Source: a bacterium (lineage in GTDB: Bacteria > Zixibacteria > MSB-5A5 > GN15 > FEB-12). From it: DNA of 64,000 nt. The stretch covers positions 186,001-250,000 of the forward strand of contig JADJGQ010000003.1 in the NCBI GenBank assembly GCA_016708025.1, given 5' to 3'. The translations under genes were made by a program, and so were the position numbers. How positions within the stretch are numbered: the first letter of the stretch is position 1; the number at the start of each line of letters is the position of its first letter. Below, piece by piece: positions 1-7,862 of the stretch. The notes beneath the pieces are model-generated. The model was not told where the DNA came from, searched no databases, and saw only the letters and a list, made by a program, of their open reading frames with translations.

Positions 1-381
1 ATACACAACCGGGCAATAGCCGACGTACTCAACCGGGTAGATCCCATCCCAGAGGGGTTCAAAATAAGCGTCTCTTACCGCCTTGAGTGCTGCTTCCTCG
101 AAACCGTAGCCAGGAGTGACGCACCTGACGACCTCGGCCGCTTTCACTTCCCCCAGTTCCCCGACCGTAACCTTGAGCCAGACTGCGGCACGCACCTGTG
201 CCTTTTTCCCTTTTGCAGGATAGGTCGGGATCGGCGGCAATGTGGCGCGGAGGATGGAATCCTTCACCCCGGGTCCCAATTCTGCAGGTGGGGCGTAATC
301 GATCTGTCGATATTGTGCATGGACAGAAAACGGCAGGATGGCCGAAAAGAACAAGAACAGGGCTATACAGATGCGTTTCAT
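1..381 (-). CDS. TonB C-terminal-domain-like secreted protein (3' part cut by window edge)
   Basis: This reading frame is open from an ATG at 381 to the window edge, 127 codons without a stop. It begins with a signal peptide (MKRICIALFLFFSAILP...VHAQ). The remainder resembles the C-terminal domain of TonB-type energy transducers: PPIPTYPAKGKKAQVRA, then a VWLKVTVGELGEV strand and the helix FEEAALKAVRDAYFEP, which matches the usual EAAL.AVR.W.F.P pattern. There is no N-terminal membrane anchor or proline-rich linker, so it is probably a stand-alone periplasmic TonB_C protein and not a true TonB. No partner gene is visible on this side of the edge. Confidence 0.75.
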   Translation of the reverse strand, partial: MKRICIALFLFFSAILPFSVHAQYRQIDYAPPAELGPGVKDSILRATLPPIPTYPAKGKKAQVRAAVWLKVTVGELGEVKAAEVVRCVTPGYGFEEAALKAVRDAYFEPLWDGIYPVEYVGYCPVVY

Positions 382-599
382 GAACTCTCCCAGGGTCGAC
401 TGACTGGTGTAAGATATCAACTCAGAGAGAATTTGCAAGGGTTGGGTAAAACCAGCGGCATTTCGTGATCATTGAGTTGCCTCTTGCGTCAGAAATCCTC
501 TCACGCAATATTGAGAGCATCAAAGACTATTGGCCGAATTCAAGGCGGCCTTTCCATGCGCTTCAGTTCCCGTTTCAGATCGAGAGAAGGGAGTATCTC

Positions 600-851
600 A
601 TGCTGAACATCATTTGGTACATCATTGTCGGGTTTTTCGCCGGCTTGATCGCTCGTGCGCTTCTGCCGGGTGGAGATCAAATGGGGTTTTTGGCGACCAC
701 GGCGGTCGGGATTGTCGGATCGGTGATTGGGGGATTTATCGGCGGCAAGATGAAACCAGCGGAGGCAGGTTCGAGTTTTCAGCGGACGGGATTCATCATG
801 TCGATAGTCGGGGCAGTAGTTTTGCTGATCATCATTCGGCTGATGCGGTGA
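600..851 (+). CDS. GlsB/YeaQ/YmgE family small membrane protein
   Basis: An 83-residue protein with three hydrophobic helices and the glycine-rich pattern typical of the transglycosylase-associated (GlsB/YeaQ/YmgE) stress-response family: IIVGFFAGLIARALLPG, then GIVGSVIGGFIGG and a C-terminal helix. The reading frame opens further upstream, but GAAGGGAG a few bases before the ATG at 600 decides this start and gives the normal family length. The family is membrane-located; its molecular function is unknown. It is a single-gene unit, with about 200 bp to the next start. Confidence 0.85.
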   Translation: MLNIIWYIIVGFFAGLIARALLPGGDQMGFLATTAVGIVGSVIGGFIGGKMKPAEAGSSFQRTGFIMSIVGAVVLLIIIRLMR

Positions 852-981
852 TAGAATATCCGCAAGGTAGGATGGGGCCGCAACTTGAACAGATTTCCTG
901 GCGTGTGGATGGCGCATCGGGGGGCCTTTCCCCCGGCCTAACCCTCGCATTTTCAATCACTTCTCCCTCTAACCTATTTTC

Positions 982-1010
982 TTGACAAGAGCACTCTGAA
1001 TTTGTTAACT
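982..1010 (+). promoter_or_regulatory. Possible sigma70 promoter of the sphingolipid gene pair
   Basis: TTGACA at 982-987, a 17-bp spacer, then TTAACT at 1005-1010. The -35 is perfect but the -10 is weak. If it is real, transcription starts near 1017, which would exclude the upstream TTG at 1002 and support the TTG start at 1053. Confidence 0.35.
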
Positions 1011-1052
1011 GATAAGTTTGGGTGCGATAACTACAGCCAAAGGAGCCAATCG

Positions 1053-2279
1053 TTGCAGGCCAAGGAAAAGGCGGAAGTGACCTTCCCAGACATCTTCGAA
1101 AAATGCTTTAATTTCACCGAAGCCCGTGATGTGAAGGCGATGGGCATTTATCCCTATTTCCATCCGATCCAGTCCGCTCCCGGCAACGAGGTTGTTGTCG
1201 AAGGGCAGCACTGCATTATGGTCGGCTCCAACAACTACCTCGGCTTGGTCAACCATCCGAAGGTAAAGCAGGCCGCGGCCGACGCCGCGCTCAAGTATGG
1301 TTCCGGTTGTACCGGTTCACGGTTCTTGAATGGGACTCTCGACCTGCATCTGGAACTTGAGCGAAGACTCGCCAAGTTCATGCACAAGGAAGCGGCGCTG
1401 GTCTTTTCGACCGGATTCCAGACCAATCTGGGCGCCATCTCCTGCATGGCGAGCAAAAATGACGCGATCATCATTGACCGCCAGGTGCACGCCTGCATTG
1501 TCGATGGTACTCGCCTGTCCTACGGCAAAGTCTATAAATTTGCGCATAACGACATAGAAGACTGCGAACGAGTGGTCGCCAATGTTCGCAATATCAACGG
1601 CAAAGGCGGCATGCTGATCGTGGTCGACGGCGTGTTCTCAATGGAAGGGGATATCATCAACCTTCCTGACCTGGTGAAAGTCGCCAAAAAGTACAATGCC
1701 CGGTTGATGGTTGACGATGCGCACTCTATCGGCGTGCTTGGCCCGACCGGCGCAGGGACTGCCGAGCATTTCGGACTGACTGATGATGTCGACCTGATCA
1801 TGGGGACATTCTCCAAGTCATTCGCTTCGCTGGGCGGGTTTGTCGCCGGCGATTTCCAGGTCATAGATTTTATCAAGCATTTCGCCCGCTCGCTCATTTT
1901 CTCCGCCTCGATCACGCCATCGTCGGCCGCCGCCGTGTTGGCCGCGCTGGATATTATCGAGGCCGAGCCGGAACGCCGCGAACATCTCTGGCGCAACGCG
2001 CGCAAGATGCAGGCCGGGTTCCGCAATATGGGATTGGATATCGGTCATACGGAGACGCCAGTGGTCCCGATCGTGGTTGGCGAAGATCTCGAGACATTCG
2101 CTTTCTGGAAAGACCTGTTCGACAACGGTGTTTTCACCAATCCGGTGATCTCACCGGCGGTCCCCCCGGGACGCGGTATGATCCGAACATCATACACGGC
2201 GACGCATACCGACGAACAACTGGACAAAGTGCTTGAGGTAATCGAACGGGTATCCCGCAAGCGTGGGTTGATCTCGTAA
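1053..2279 (+). CDS. spt: Serine palmitoyltransferase-type alpha-oxoamine synthase
   Basis: A PLP-dependent alpha-oxoamine synthase of about 408 residues. The family condenses an amino acid with an acyl thioester. Visible landmarks are the fold-type I core VDDAHSIGVLGPTGAG and the PLP lysine in GTFSKSFASLGG (about residue 255). The segment FTNPVISPAVPPG is the pattern I associate with serine palmitoyltransferases more than with BioF or Kbl. I choose TTG at 1053 because AAAGGAG (1039-1045) lies 7 bp upstream; the frame is also open from TTG 1002. The gene is followed after 7 bp by a ceramide-synthase-like GNAT gene, which points to sphingoid base formation (serine plus acyl thioester to 3-ketosphinganine). 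BioF or Kbl activity is the alternative. Confidence 0.8.
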   Translation: MQAKEKAEVTFPDIFEKCFNFTEARDVKAMGIYPYFHPIQSAPGNEVVVEGQHCIMVGSNNYLGLVNHPKVKQAAADAALKYGSGCTGSRFLNGTLDLHLELERRLAKFMHKEAALVFSTGFQTNLGAISCMASKNDAIIIDRQVHACIVDGTRLSYGKVYKFAHNDIEDCERVVANVRNINGKGGMLIVVDGVFSMEGDIINLPDLVKVAKKYNARLMVDDAHSIGVLGPTGAGTAEHFGLTDDVDLIMGTFSKSFASLGGFVAGDFQVIDFIKHFARSLIFSASITPSSAAAVLAALDIIEAEPERREHLWRNARKMQAGFRNMGLDIGHTETPVVPIVVGEDLETFAFWKDLFDNGVFTNPVISPAVPPGRGMIRTSYTATHTDEQLDKVLEVIERVSRKRGLIS

Positions 2280-2286
2280 GAGCAGT

Positions 2287-3414
2287 ATGGCGCAAGTAGA
2301 AGTCGTGGATGTTGAGTCGCCAACTCAACTCGACCAGTTCATCAAATTCCCAAACAAGTTATACAAAGGGGTCCCCTACTATGTCACCCCTCTGCTGATC
2401 GAACGGAAGGCGTTTTTCGATCAGGAGAAAAATCCGTTCTACAAGACATCGAAGGTGAAGCTGTTTCTGGCGATGCGGGATGATGAGATCGTCGGACGGA
2501 TCGCCACCTGCATCAATTACACCCATAATGATTTTCATCACGAGAAAGCCGGCTTTTTCGGCTTTTTCGATACGATCGATGATTACGAGGTCGCCAAGGC
2601 ACTCCTGAAAGTCGCGATGATCACGCTGGCCAAAGAGGGCGCGGATCTGATGCGCGGCCCGATGAATTTCTCCACCAATCATGATATCGGGTTCCTGATC
2701 GACGGGTATGACCTTCCGCCGACTGTGATGATGCCGTACAATTTCCCGTACCAGCCGCGGCTGGCGGAGAAATTCGGTCTGAAAAAAGTCATGGATCTGA
2801 ACGGATATGTGATCGTCAAAGAGGACGGTATTTCGGACCGGATCCAGCGCGTGGTCGACAAGCTCAAACAGCGCAGCAAAGTCACGATCCGCACGCTCAA
2901 GATGCGAGACTACGACAATGAAGTGAAGCGGCTCAACGAGGTATACAATCAGGCCTGGGCGCATAACTGGGGTTTCGTGCCGATGAGTGAGGAAGAATTC
3001 ACTCATATGGCCGATGATCTCAAGCAGATCTGCGACCCGGAGATGATCCTGATAGCCGAATACGAGGGCAAACCGGTGGCGTTTTCGATCGCCCTGCCGG
3101 ATATCAATCAGGCGCTGATCCATTTGCGCGGGCGGCTATTCCCGCTTGGCATGCTTAAGCTCTTATGGCATACCAAAATCCGTAACAAGGTCAATGGCGT
3201 CCGGCTGATCACGATGGGGGTGATTCCGCAGTTCCAGAAGCGGGGGATCGACATGATCTTCTTCGTCGAAACCCATAACCGGGGGATCGCGCGGGGCTAT
3301 AGCTGGGCGGAGCTTTCCTGGATCCTGGAGACCAACGAACTGATGTGTCGGTCGGCCGAACAGATGGGGGGAAAATTGTATAAAAAGTATCGAATTATGG
3401 AAATGCCGCTCTAA
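2287..3414 (+). CDS. YghO/bacterial ceramide synthase (bCerS)-like GNAT-fold acyltransferase
   Basis: 375 residues. The N-terminal part matches the YghO/bCerS type: FIKFPNKLYKGVPYYVTPL, then ERKAFFDQEKNPFY, the GFFGFFDTIDD stretch and RGPMNFSTNHDIGFL. The C-terminal half carries a GNAT-like fold (VIPQFQKRGIDMIFF). In Caulobacter a protein of this family N-acylates the sphingoid base to make ceramide (established for bCerS). The immediately preceding serine palmitoyltransferase-like gene supports that role here. The two genes are 7 bp apart and surely co-transcribed. No ketosphinganine or ceramide reductase gene is nearby, so the pathway must be completed elsewhere. A generic N-acyltransferase is the fallback call. 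Confidence 0.75.
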   Translation: MAQVEVVDVESPTQLDQFIKFPNKLYKGVPYYVTPLLIERKAFFDQEKNPFYKTSKVKLFLAMRDDEIVGRIATCINYTHNDFHHEKAGFFGFFDTIDDYEVAKALLKVAMITLAKEGADLMRGPMNFSTNHDIGFLIDGYDLPPTVMMPYNFPYQPRLAEKFGLKKVMDLNGYVIVKEDGISDRIQRVVDKLKQRSKVTIRTLKMRDYDNEVKRLNEVYNQAWAHNWGFVPMSEEEFTHMADDLKQICDPEMILIAEYEGKPVAFSIALPDINQALIHLRGRLFPLGMLKLLWHTKIRNKVNGVRLITMGVIPQFQKRGIDMIFFVETHNRGIARGYSWAELSWILETNELMCRSAEQMGGKLYKKYRIMEMPL

Positions 3415-3470
3415 TTGTGGCCGGTATCGCACGGTTTGCCCATCCGCTGCGTCTTTGTTCGGGTAGCTAT

Positions 3471-4010
3471 ATGAAGATCCTCATTCGCACAGCCATCGTC
3501 TTCTCCCTCCTGTTATTGGTTCTTTCCTGTGCCAGCCGCTATAAGTACGAATTGTATCAGATAGCCGACGATATCCGCCGCAAAGTGAAAGTGGAAGCCA
3601 CGCAGTTCGTCCCGAATGCCGTGCTGGGTGACCCGAACAGCCTCGAAAAATTCGTGCCCGGGACCGGCAATACGATCATCGTTACGACCGGCACGCGTGG
3701 ATTAACTCATGAGGCCGATACCTACTCAGTCATGCGTTTTGACGAGTATCTTCGGTGCGACGTCTATTTCGAGGTTTCCAATCCGCTGAAGGTGGAGACG
3801 GTCCCGTTGGTGGACAATTCATACCTCTGGATCCGAGGGCGTTACGATCAAGCGGCAGGCTCGAAATTGTTTATGCCGGAATCCGGTGAGCTGTCGATCG
3901 ACTCCCTGAGGGGAGATCATTTGTTCGGCACTCTGCGGGGGGTATTCCAGAATTCAGACAAAGTGCCGCTCTCGTTCGACGGTCACTTCAAGGCGAAGTT
4001 TAGAAAGTAG
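3471..4010 (+). CDS. Predicted lipoprotein of unknown function
   Basis: A 179-residue protein starting at ATG 3471 with a lipoprotein signal peptide whose lipobox is LVLSC (Cys about residue 20). The mature part contains an FVPGTGNTIIVTTGTRG segment and appears beta-rich. I recognise no family. It lies 56 bp downstream of the ceramide-synthase-like gene on the same strand and could be the third gene of that operon, for example an envelope factor linked to sphingolipid handling (inference). The frame extends 18 codons further upstream, but that extension lacks signal-peptide character. Confidence 0.6.
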   Translation: MKILIRTAIVFSLLLLVLSCASRYKYELYQIADDIRRKVKVEATQFVPNAVLGDPNSLEKFVPGTGNTIIVTTGTRGLTHEADTYSVMRFDEYLRCDVYFEVSNPLKVETVPLVDNSYLWIRGRYDQAAGSKLFMPESGELSIDSLRGDHLFGTLRGVFQNSDKVPLSFDGHFKAKFRK

Positions 4011-4017
4011 CGCTCGG

Positions 4018-4530
4018 CTACTGATTGGCTTTATCCAGCGACTCGCGGAACATCGCGAGCCCGTATTCATCCCACAGACAGAATTGTACGCGCTGAATGA
4101 CAGTGGAGCGTTCGCGGAAGCCGCGCACTACTGCGGTCATCAGGTTGGCGCAGGCTTTCATCGGGAATCCACCTACGCCGGTTCCGAAGGCGGGAAAGGC
4201 GATGGATGTCAGGTTTAGTTTCTCGGCCAGATTGAGGCTGGAGACGGTTGCCTGGCGGATCAGTTTGTCGGTGGTGCGGAGGTCCTGCCCCATACAGGCG
4301 GCATGGATGATGTATTTGAAGCGAAGAGTCCCGGCTGAAGTAAAGATAGCCTCGCCCGGCATGACCGGTCCCTTGGCGACTGCTTGTTGTTCAATGGTTT
4401 CGCCGCCGGCCAGTTTGATCGCCCCGGCAACCCCTGACCCCATCCAGAAGTGGTTGTTGGCGGCGTTTACAATCGCCTCGGTATCGGTGGTGACGATATC
4501 GCGCTGGATAATCTCGATCTGGTAATTCAT
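4018..4530 (-). CDS. Macrodomain protein (ADP-ribose / O-acetyl-ADP-ribose hydrolase type)
   Basis: A single macrodomain of 170 residues: GDI-like RDIVTTDTEAIVNAANNHF, a GSGVAGAIKLAGG loop, and FPAFGTGVGGFP. These are the ADP-ribose-binding elements of the MacroD/TTHA-like family. AGGGGAAG just upstream of the ATG at 4530 fixes the start; the longer open frame to 4662 runs across an opposite-strand promoter and a probable RNA gene and is discarded. The family hydrolyses O-acetyl-ADP-ribose or removes ADP-ribose from proteins. It converges with the lipoprotein gene on its 3' side. Confidence 0.85.
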   Translation of the reverse strand: MNYQIEIIQRDIVTTDTEAIVNAANNHFWMGSGVAGAIKLAGGETIEQQAVAKGPVMPGEAIFTSAGTLRFKYIIHAACMGQDLRTTDKLIRQATVSSLNLAEKLNLTSIAFPAFGTGVGGFPMKACANLMTAVVRGFRERSTVIQRVQFCLWDEYGLAMFRESLDKANQ

Positions 4531-4612
4531 ATCTTCCCCTAAAGTGCAACAGCGGCGGGCAAGAAGCAAGAGGGGGATAATCTGTTTGCGCCGAATGATG
4601 TGCAGATTTTCC

Positions 4613-4641
4613 TTGACAATATGGACTCCGTAGCCTATCAT
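4613..4641 (+). promoter_or_regulatory. Strong sigma70 promoter for an orphan small RNA
   Basis: Perfect TTGACA at 4613-4618, a 17-bp spacer and TATCAT at 4636-4641. No plus-strand gene follows before 7863, but a structured segment and an intrinsic terminator do. Confidence 0.7.
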
Positions 4642-4647
4642 AGACAG

Positions 4648-4780
4648 TGAAGGCGTCCGCATAAAGAGGCTCTAAAAACTCTGGGCCCCGTCACCGTCGG
4701 TGGCAGAAAGACGGACGCAGTCAAACATTCATTAAAGTCATAAAGCACCCTTGGGTATGGCTCGAGGGTGCTGTTCTTTT
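4648..4780 (+). ncRNA. Candidate stand-alone small RNA (about 130 nt), unclassified
   Basis: The predicted transcript starts about 7 bp after the -10 box. GCGTCCG at 4653-4659 pairs with CGGACGC at 4712-4718, enclosing smaller hairpins (CACC/GGTG near 4692-4702 and AGAG/CTCT near 4665-4682). An unpaired linker and a terminator hairpin follow. It sits between two minus-strand genes, so it is not a leader of any plus-strand gene. I do not recognise it as 6S, SRP, tmRNA or a known riboswitch. Expression is inferred from promoter plus terminator only. Confidence 0.55.
4745..4780 (+). terminator. Intrinsic terminator of the candidate small RNA
   Basis: GCACCCT (4745-4751) pairs with AGGGTGC (4765-4771), followed by TGTTCTTTT. 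Confidence 0.65.
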
Positions 4781-4809
4781 GGTAGTATTGTAGAATTTCC
4801 AGAACAAGA

Positions 4810-5355
4810 TCAGCGCTTTGGGGAGATCCATCGCGAGCCAAGCGTATGTGTTAACAATCCGATCAGTACACCTACTCCCCCGCCGACAAGCACATCACCC
4901 GGATAATGCACTCCAACGAAGACCCGACTGATGGCGATAACAAAAGCAATACCCAGCAGATACCAGAGCAAGTGTTTCGCGCGCATTCCCCAGACGATCG
5001 CCTGCCCGAAGGCATTGGCCGCATGTGCCGAAGGCATCGAGAACCCGGCGCCACAATTGACCAGCAAGTTGATATCCGGCAGGGTGTGACAGGGGCGTGG
5101 ACGATCGAAGTAGTTCTTCAGGAAGTTTGCCGCCAGTTGATCGGTCAACAAGAGGGTAACCGCTGATACGAGCACTGTCCAGCGTAATCTGCGATCCCCT
5201 TTCCAGAGGACGAGAATGACGGTGATGGCGTAGGCTATCCGGAGGAGGGTGTCAGAGGTGATGACCGGCATGCAGAGATCCGTGACCGGATTTGCCGCCT
5301 GAACATTAAGGAAGAGGAAGATCGCGCGGTCGATCTGCGCCAGCCACTCAAGCAT
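4810..5355 (-). CDS. PAP2-family membrane phosphatase (undecaprenyl-PP / phosphatidate phosphatase type)
   Basis: 181 residues with about five transmembrane helices and all three PAP2 motifs: KNYFDRPRP (motif 1, KX6RP), PSAHA (motif 2) and SRVFVGVHYPGD (motif 3, with the catalytic His). The family dephosphorylates lipid phosphates such as undecaprenyl diphosphate or phosphatidic acid at the outer face of the inner membrane. Its start overlaps the end of the upstream sugar kinase gene by 8 bp, so it is the last gene of a four-gene minus-strand run with the kinase, the IMPACT protein and DprA. The exact substrate cannot be read from the sequence. Confidence 0.85.
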   Translation of the reverse strand: MLEWLAQIDRAIFLFLNVQAANPVTDLCMPVITSDTLLRIAYAITVILVLWKGDRRLRWTVLVSAVTLLLTDQLAANFLKNYFDRPRPCHTLPDINLLVNCGAGFSMPSAHAANAFGQAIVWGMRAKHLLWYLLGIAFVIAISRVFVGVHYPGDVLVGGGVGVLIGLLTHTLGSRWISPKR

Positions 5356-6286
5356 AGGTGTCCGGCTCCGATTTCAGGAAGCGATGAACGTCGCGGAGTC
5401 TGGGTGCTCCAGTGCGCGCTCCCGGTTTCGTGCACTTGAGGGCGGCGACCGCGGCGCCAAAGCGAAGTCTCTCCTGCATCCCCCAGCCCTGCAATAATCC
5501 ATAAAGGTAGCCGGCATGGAAAGCGTCGCCTGCGCCGGTCGTATCGGCGACCGGCACCTTGTAGGCCTGCTGGCGGACGAACTGACCATCCTCGAGGCCG
5601 ACCGAGCCTGCCAGTCCTACGGTCACAACGATCGTGCCCGGGCAGATCAGGGCGAGGTGGGCAATGGCTTCAATCGCCGTGCGAGAAGACGTGAACGGGA
5701 GCGCGAAAGCATCCGCTACCACCAGGTGATCGACAAGCGGGAAGATCGGCGAGACATCGTTACGCATCGACCCAATATCAAAAGAAACGATAGCACCGAC
5801 TTTGTGCGCCCAATTAGCCAGCTTGATTGCGGCCGGAAGGTCGCGGCCATCCAGATGAACGAGACGTGGAATTGGATAGCTCGCCAGTTTCAAGTCAGCA
5901 GGTTTCACCACGATATCCCGGTGGAGTGCAATGGTCCGCCTTCCACTCTCCTGCTCGATGAAACCGGCAGCGGCGGCAGACTGCTGCTTCTTAACCACCA
6001 TATAGCGGGCATCAACATCTTCTCTCTTCAGATCTTCGATATTCAGTTGGCCGAACAGATCATCACCCACCGCCGCGATGACGGCTGTTTTCAAACCAAG
6101 ACGGCTGAGGCCAACCAGTGTATTCGGGACGGGTCCGCCCCCCTGAACGATCACACTGGTAGCATCGATCTTCCCACCAGCCTCCGGATAGTACGGCACG
6201 GTAAAAAGCAGGTCGAGGGGGATTATCCCCAGACCCAGACAGTCGATCGTTTTACTGCTGCGGTTCCTTGATGATCGCTTTTCCAT
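5348..6286 (-). CDS. PfkB-family carbohydrate/nucleoside kinase
   Basis: 312 residues with the ribokinase fold: an N-terminal GGGPVPNTLVGLSRLG (the usual G.A.N.A..L.RLG motif) and the C-terminal signature DTTGAGDAFHAGYLYGL with the catalytic Asp of GAGD. The family transfers phosphate from ATP to a sugar or nucleoside; the substrate is not evident. It overlaps the IMPACT gene upstream by 35 bp and the PAP2 gene downstream by 8 bp, which is strong evidence for translation as one operon. It could be a ribokinase or an adenosine kinase relative. Confidence 0.85.
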   Translation of the reverse strand: MEKRSSRNRSSKTIDCLGLGIIPLDLLFTVPYYPEAGGKIDATSVIVQGGGPVPNTLVGLSRLGLKTAVIAAVGDDLFGQLNIEDLKREDVDARYMVVKKQQSAAAAGFIEQESGRRTIALHRDIVVKPADLKLASYPIPRLVHLDGRDLPAAIKLANWAHKVGAIVSFDIGSMRNDVSPIFPLVDHLVVADAFALPFTSSRTAIEAIAHLALICPGTIVVTVGLAGSVGLEDGQFVRQQAYKVPVADTTGAGDAFHAGYLYGLLQGWGMQERLRFGAAVAALKCTKPGARTGAPRLRDVHRFLKSEPDTYA

Positions 6287-6866
6287 TGCTCAACTCGATC
6301 AAATCATTACGAAGTTGTTCGGCGCGAGATTGACGGATTGACAGACGCAGTCGTACCTGATCGCTGAAGTCCGACGAGACTATCGATGCCCCCAGTTTGG
6401 ATACCAATCGCTGCACGCGGTCATAGAGCGTGAAATCTATCAGCAGGTCAAGTTCCGACTGAATGAAATGTTCCTGGCTCCCTGACGCTTCGAGCACGAG
6501 CCGGGCGGCATCGCTATAGGCATGGGTCAGCCCGCCGGTGCCGAGTTGGGTCCCTCCGTAGTAGCGGGTGACCACGATCAGCAGGTTGCTCAGGTGCGAA
6601 CCGGCCAGACGGTCGTAAATCGGTTTGCCGGCAGTACCGGATGGTTCGCCATCATCGGAGTATTTAAACTGCATCTGTCTGAAAAGGCCAACTTGATATG
6701 CGTAGCAATGATGCGTAGCGTCATACTCGCGTTTCCGGATCGCGTTGAGGCGTTCGAGCGCCTGCTCGACCGTTCCAACCAGACAGGTCTCACCAATGAA
6801 CCGCGAGTTCTTTATCTTGATCTCTGCGGTCGATTCCCTGGCGATAGTCAGGTAGGAATCATCCAT
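6252..6866 (-). CDS. IMPACT/YigZ family protein
   Basis: 204 residues. The N-terminal UPF0029/IMPACT domain is clear: KNSRFIGETCLVGTVEQAL, ATHHCYAYQVG, YSDDGEPSGTAGKPI and VVTRYYGGTQLGTGGL. A C-terminal DUF1949-like ferredoxin-fold segment follows. Bacterial members (YigZ, YvyE) are of uncertain function; eukaryotic IMPACT regulates Gcn2-dependent translation control. The gene starts 5 bp after the dprA stop and overlaps the kinase gene. Confidence 0.9.
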   Translation of the reverse strand: MDDSYLTIARESTAEIKIKNSRFIGETCLVGTVEQALERLNAIRKREYDATHHCYAYQVGLFRQMQFKYSDDGEPSGTAGKPIYDRLAGSHLSNLLIVVTRYYGGTQLGTGGLTHAYSDAARLVLEASGSQEHFIQSELDLLIDFTLYDRVQRLVSKLGASIVSSDFSDQVRLRLSIRQSRAEQLRNDLIELSNGKAIIKEPQQ

Positions 6867-6871
6867 CTGGA

Positions 6872-7777
6872 CTACACAAGTACCTTGATGATGTCCGAGC
6901 TTTTATCCAGCCCTTCCATTGGGATCACGCCACACCGTAGGGCATGCTCAAGGCTTTCTTTGTCGGCAAGCGGGCCATAGTCAGGATCAACCATCAGAAA
7001 ACTCAGTTTTCCGATCTGAGAGCAGAAGTCGATGATATCGTGAATCCGTCGGGAGGATTGATATACTTCAGTGATCACCACGGCCTGTCCGAGGCCGACT
7101 AGTATCCGATTGGTGGTTTCGAGGGCATCATCCCTCAGATGGAATTCAGGTGGGAATTCAGTGATCACTCCGCCCCCTCTGGTAACATCAATCGCCAGCG
7201 GGACCCCCTCAGTTTGAAGAATGTGATCAAAGCCGGTGTCAATGACGGCGAAGGACTGGCCATTAACAGATCGGGCCCCGAGATGGGCGGCCGCATCGCT
7301 ACCCAAAGTGAGTGAAGAAACTACCTGCACCCCGGCCTCGGCAAACAGTTTGGCGAGGCGGGTAGTCAAGGCGATCCCCAGCTCCGTGGCGGCCTCGGTC
7401 CCGACCAACGTGACCGACTTTTTCGCAGGATCCGGCATGTTTCCACGCAGATAGAGCATCGGGGGTGGATCATTGAGTTCAGTCAAAAGAGTGCCGTAGT
7501 CAGGATCAAAATGAGTGAGCAGGCGGATATCCCGTCGCCCCAGCTCATCAAGGATAGAGGTAGCCTCGTAGAGGTGGTTGTGGGCTTTACTCAGCTTTGC
7601 GGCGGCGGTCTTGGTGATGCCGGAGACGGACAGCAGTTCGGTGGCAGAGGCGCCGAGAATGGCCGCCAGGCTGCCGAAGCGGTGGAAGAGTGGCCCCAGC
7701 ATGCGTGGGGTCATGCCGCCAAAGCGGACCAGAGTCAGCATCTGAACCGAAGCAGTGTTATGCGAAACAGTCGTCAT
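6872..7777 (-). CDS. dprA: DprA/Smf-like DNA-processing protein, divergent
   Basis: 301 residues. An N-terminal helix-hairpin-helix-like region (LLSVSGITKTAAAKL) is followed by a Rossmann-like domain with PPPMLYLRG, VTLVGTEAATELG, SSLTLGSDAAAH and TTNRILVGLGQAVVITE. In standard DprA the corresponding blocks are GSR..S.YG and SG.A.GID..AH, so both ssDNA-contact motifs are altered (Arg replaced by Glu; GID replaced by GSD). There is no C-terminal winged helix. DprA loads RecA on incoming single-stranded DNA during natural transformation. The altered motifs leave function uncertain. It is the first gene of the dprA-IMPACT-kinase-PAP2 run. Confidence 0.8.
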   Translation of the reverse strand: MTTVSHNTASVQMLTLVRFGGMTPRMLGPLFHRFGSLAAILGASATELLSVSGITKTAAAKLSKAHNHLYEATSILDELGRRDIRLLTHFDPDYGTLLTELNDPPPMLYLRGNMPDPAKKSVTLVGTEAATELGIALTTRLAKLFAEAGVQVVSSLTLGSDAAAHLGARSVNGQSFAVIDTGFDHILQTEGVPLAIDVTRGGGVITEFPPEFHLRDDALETTNRILVGLGQAVVITEVYQSSRRIHDIIDFCSQIGKLSFLMVDPDYGPLADKESLEHALRCGVIPMEGLDKSSDIIKVLV

Positions 7778-7824
7778 GGAGCAATCTTACGTCACTGCTC
7801 CAGCATTGTCAAATGGCTATATCC

Positions 7825-7853
7825 TTGAATCAGAACGGACAATCTAGTATATT
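7825..7853 (+). promoter_or_regulatory. Sigma70-type promoter immediately before the TPR lipoprotein gene
   Basis: TTGAAT at 7825-7830, 17-bp spacer, TATATT at 7848-7853. The expected transcription start (about 7860) almost coincides with the ATG at 7863, and no Shine-Dalgarno sequence is visible, so the mRNA may be leaderless. Confidence 0.5.
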
Positions 7854-7862
7854 TCACCCACT

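Noticed and set aside
198..383. Plus-strand 61-codon open frame near the window start
   Set aside because: It is the antisense of the TonB-like gene, which has a signal peptide and clear domain similarity.
4531..4662. 44-codon N-terminal extension of the macrodomain protein
   Set aside because: The extension is not macrodomain-like, a good ribosome-binding site precedes the ATG at 4530, and the interval holds the promoter and 5' end of the opposite-strand small RNA.
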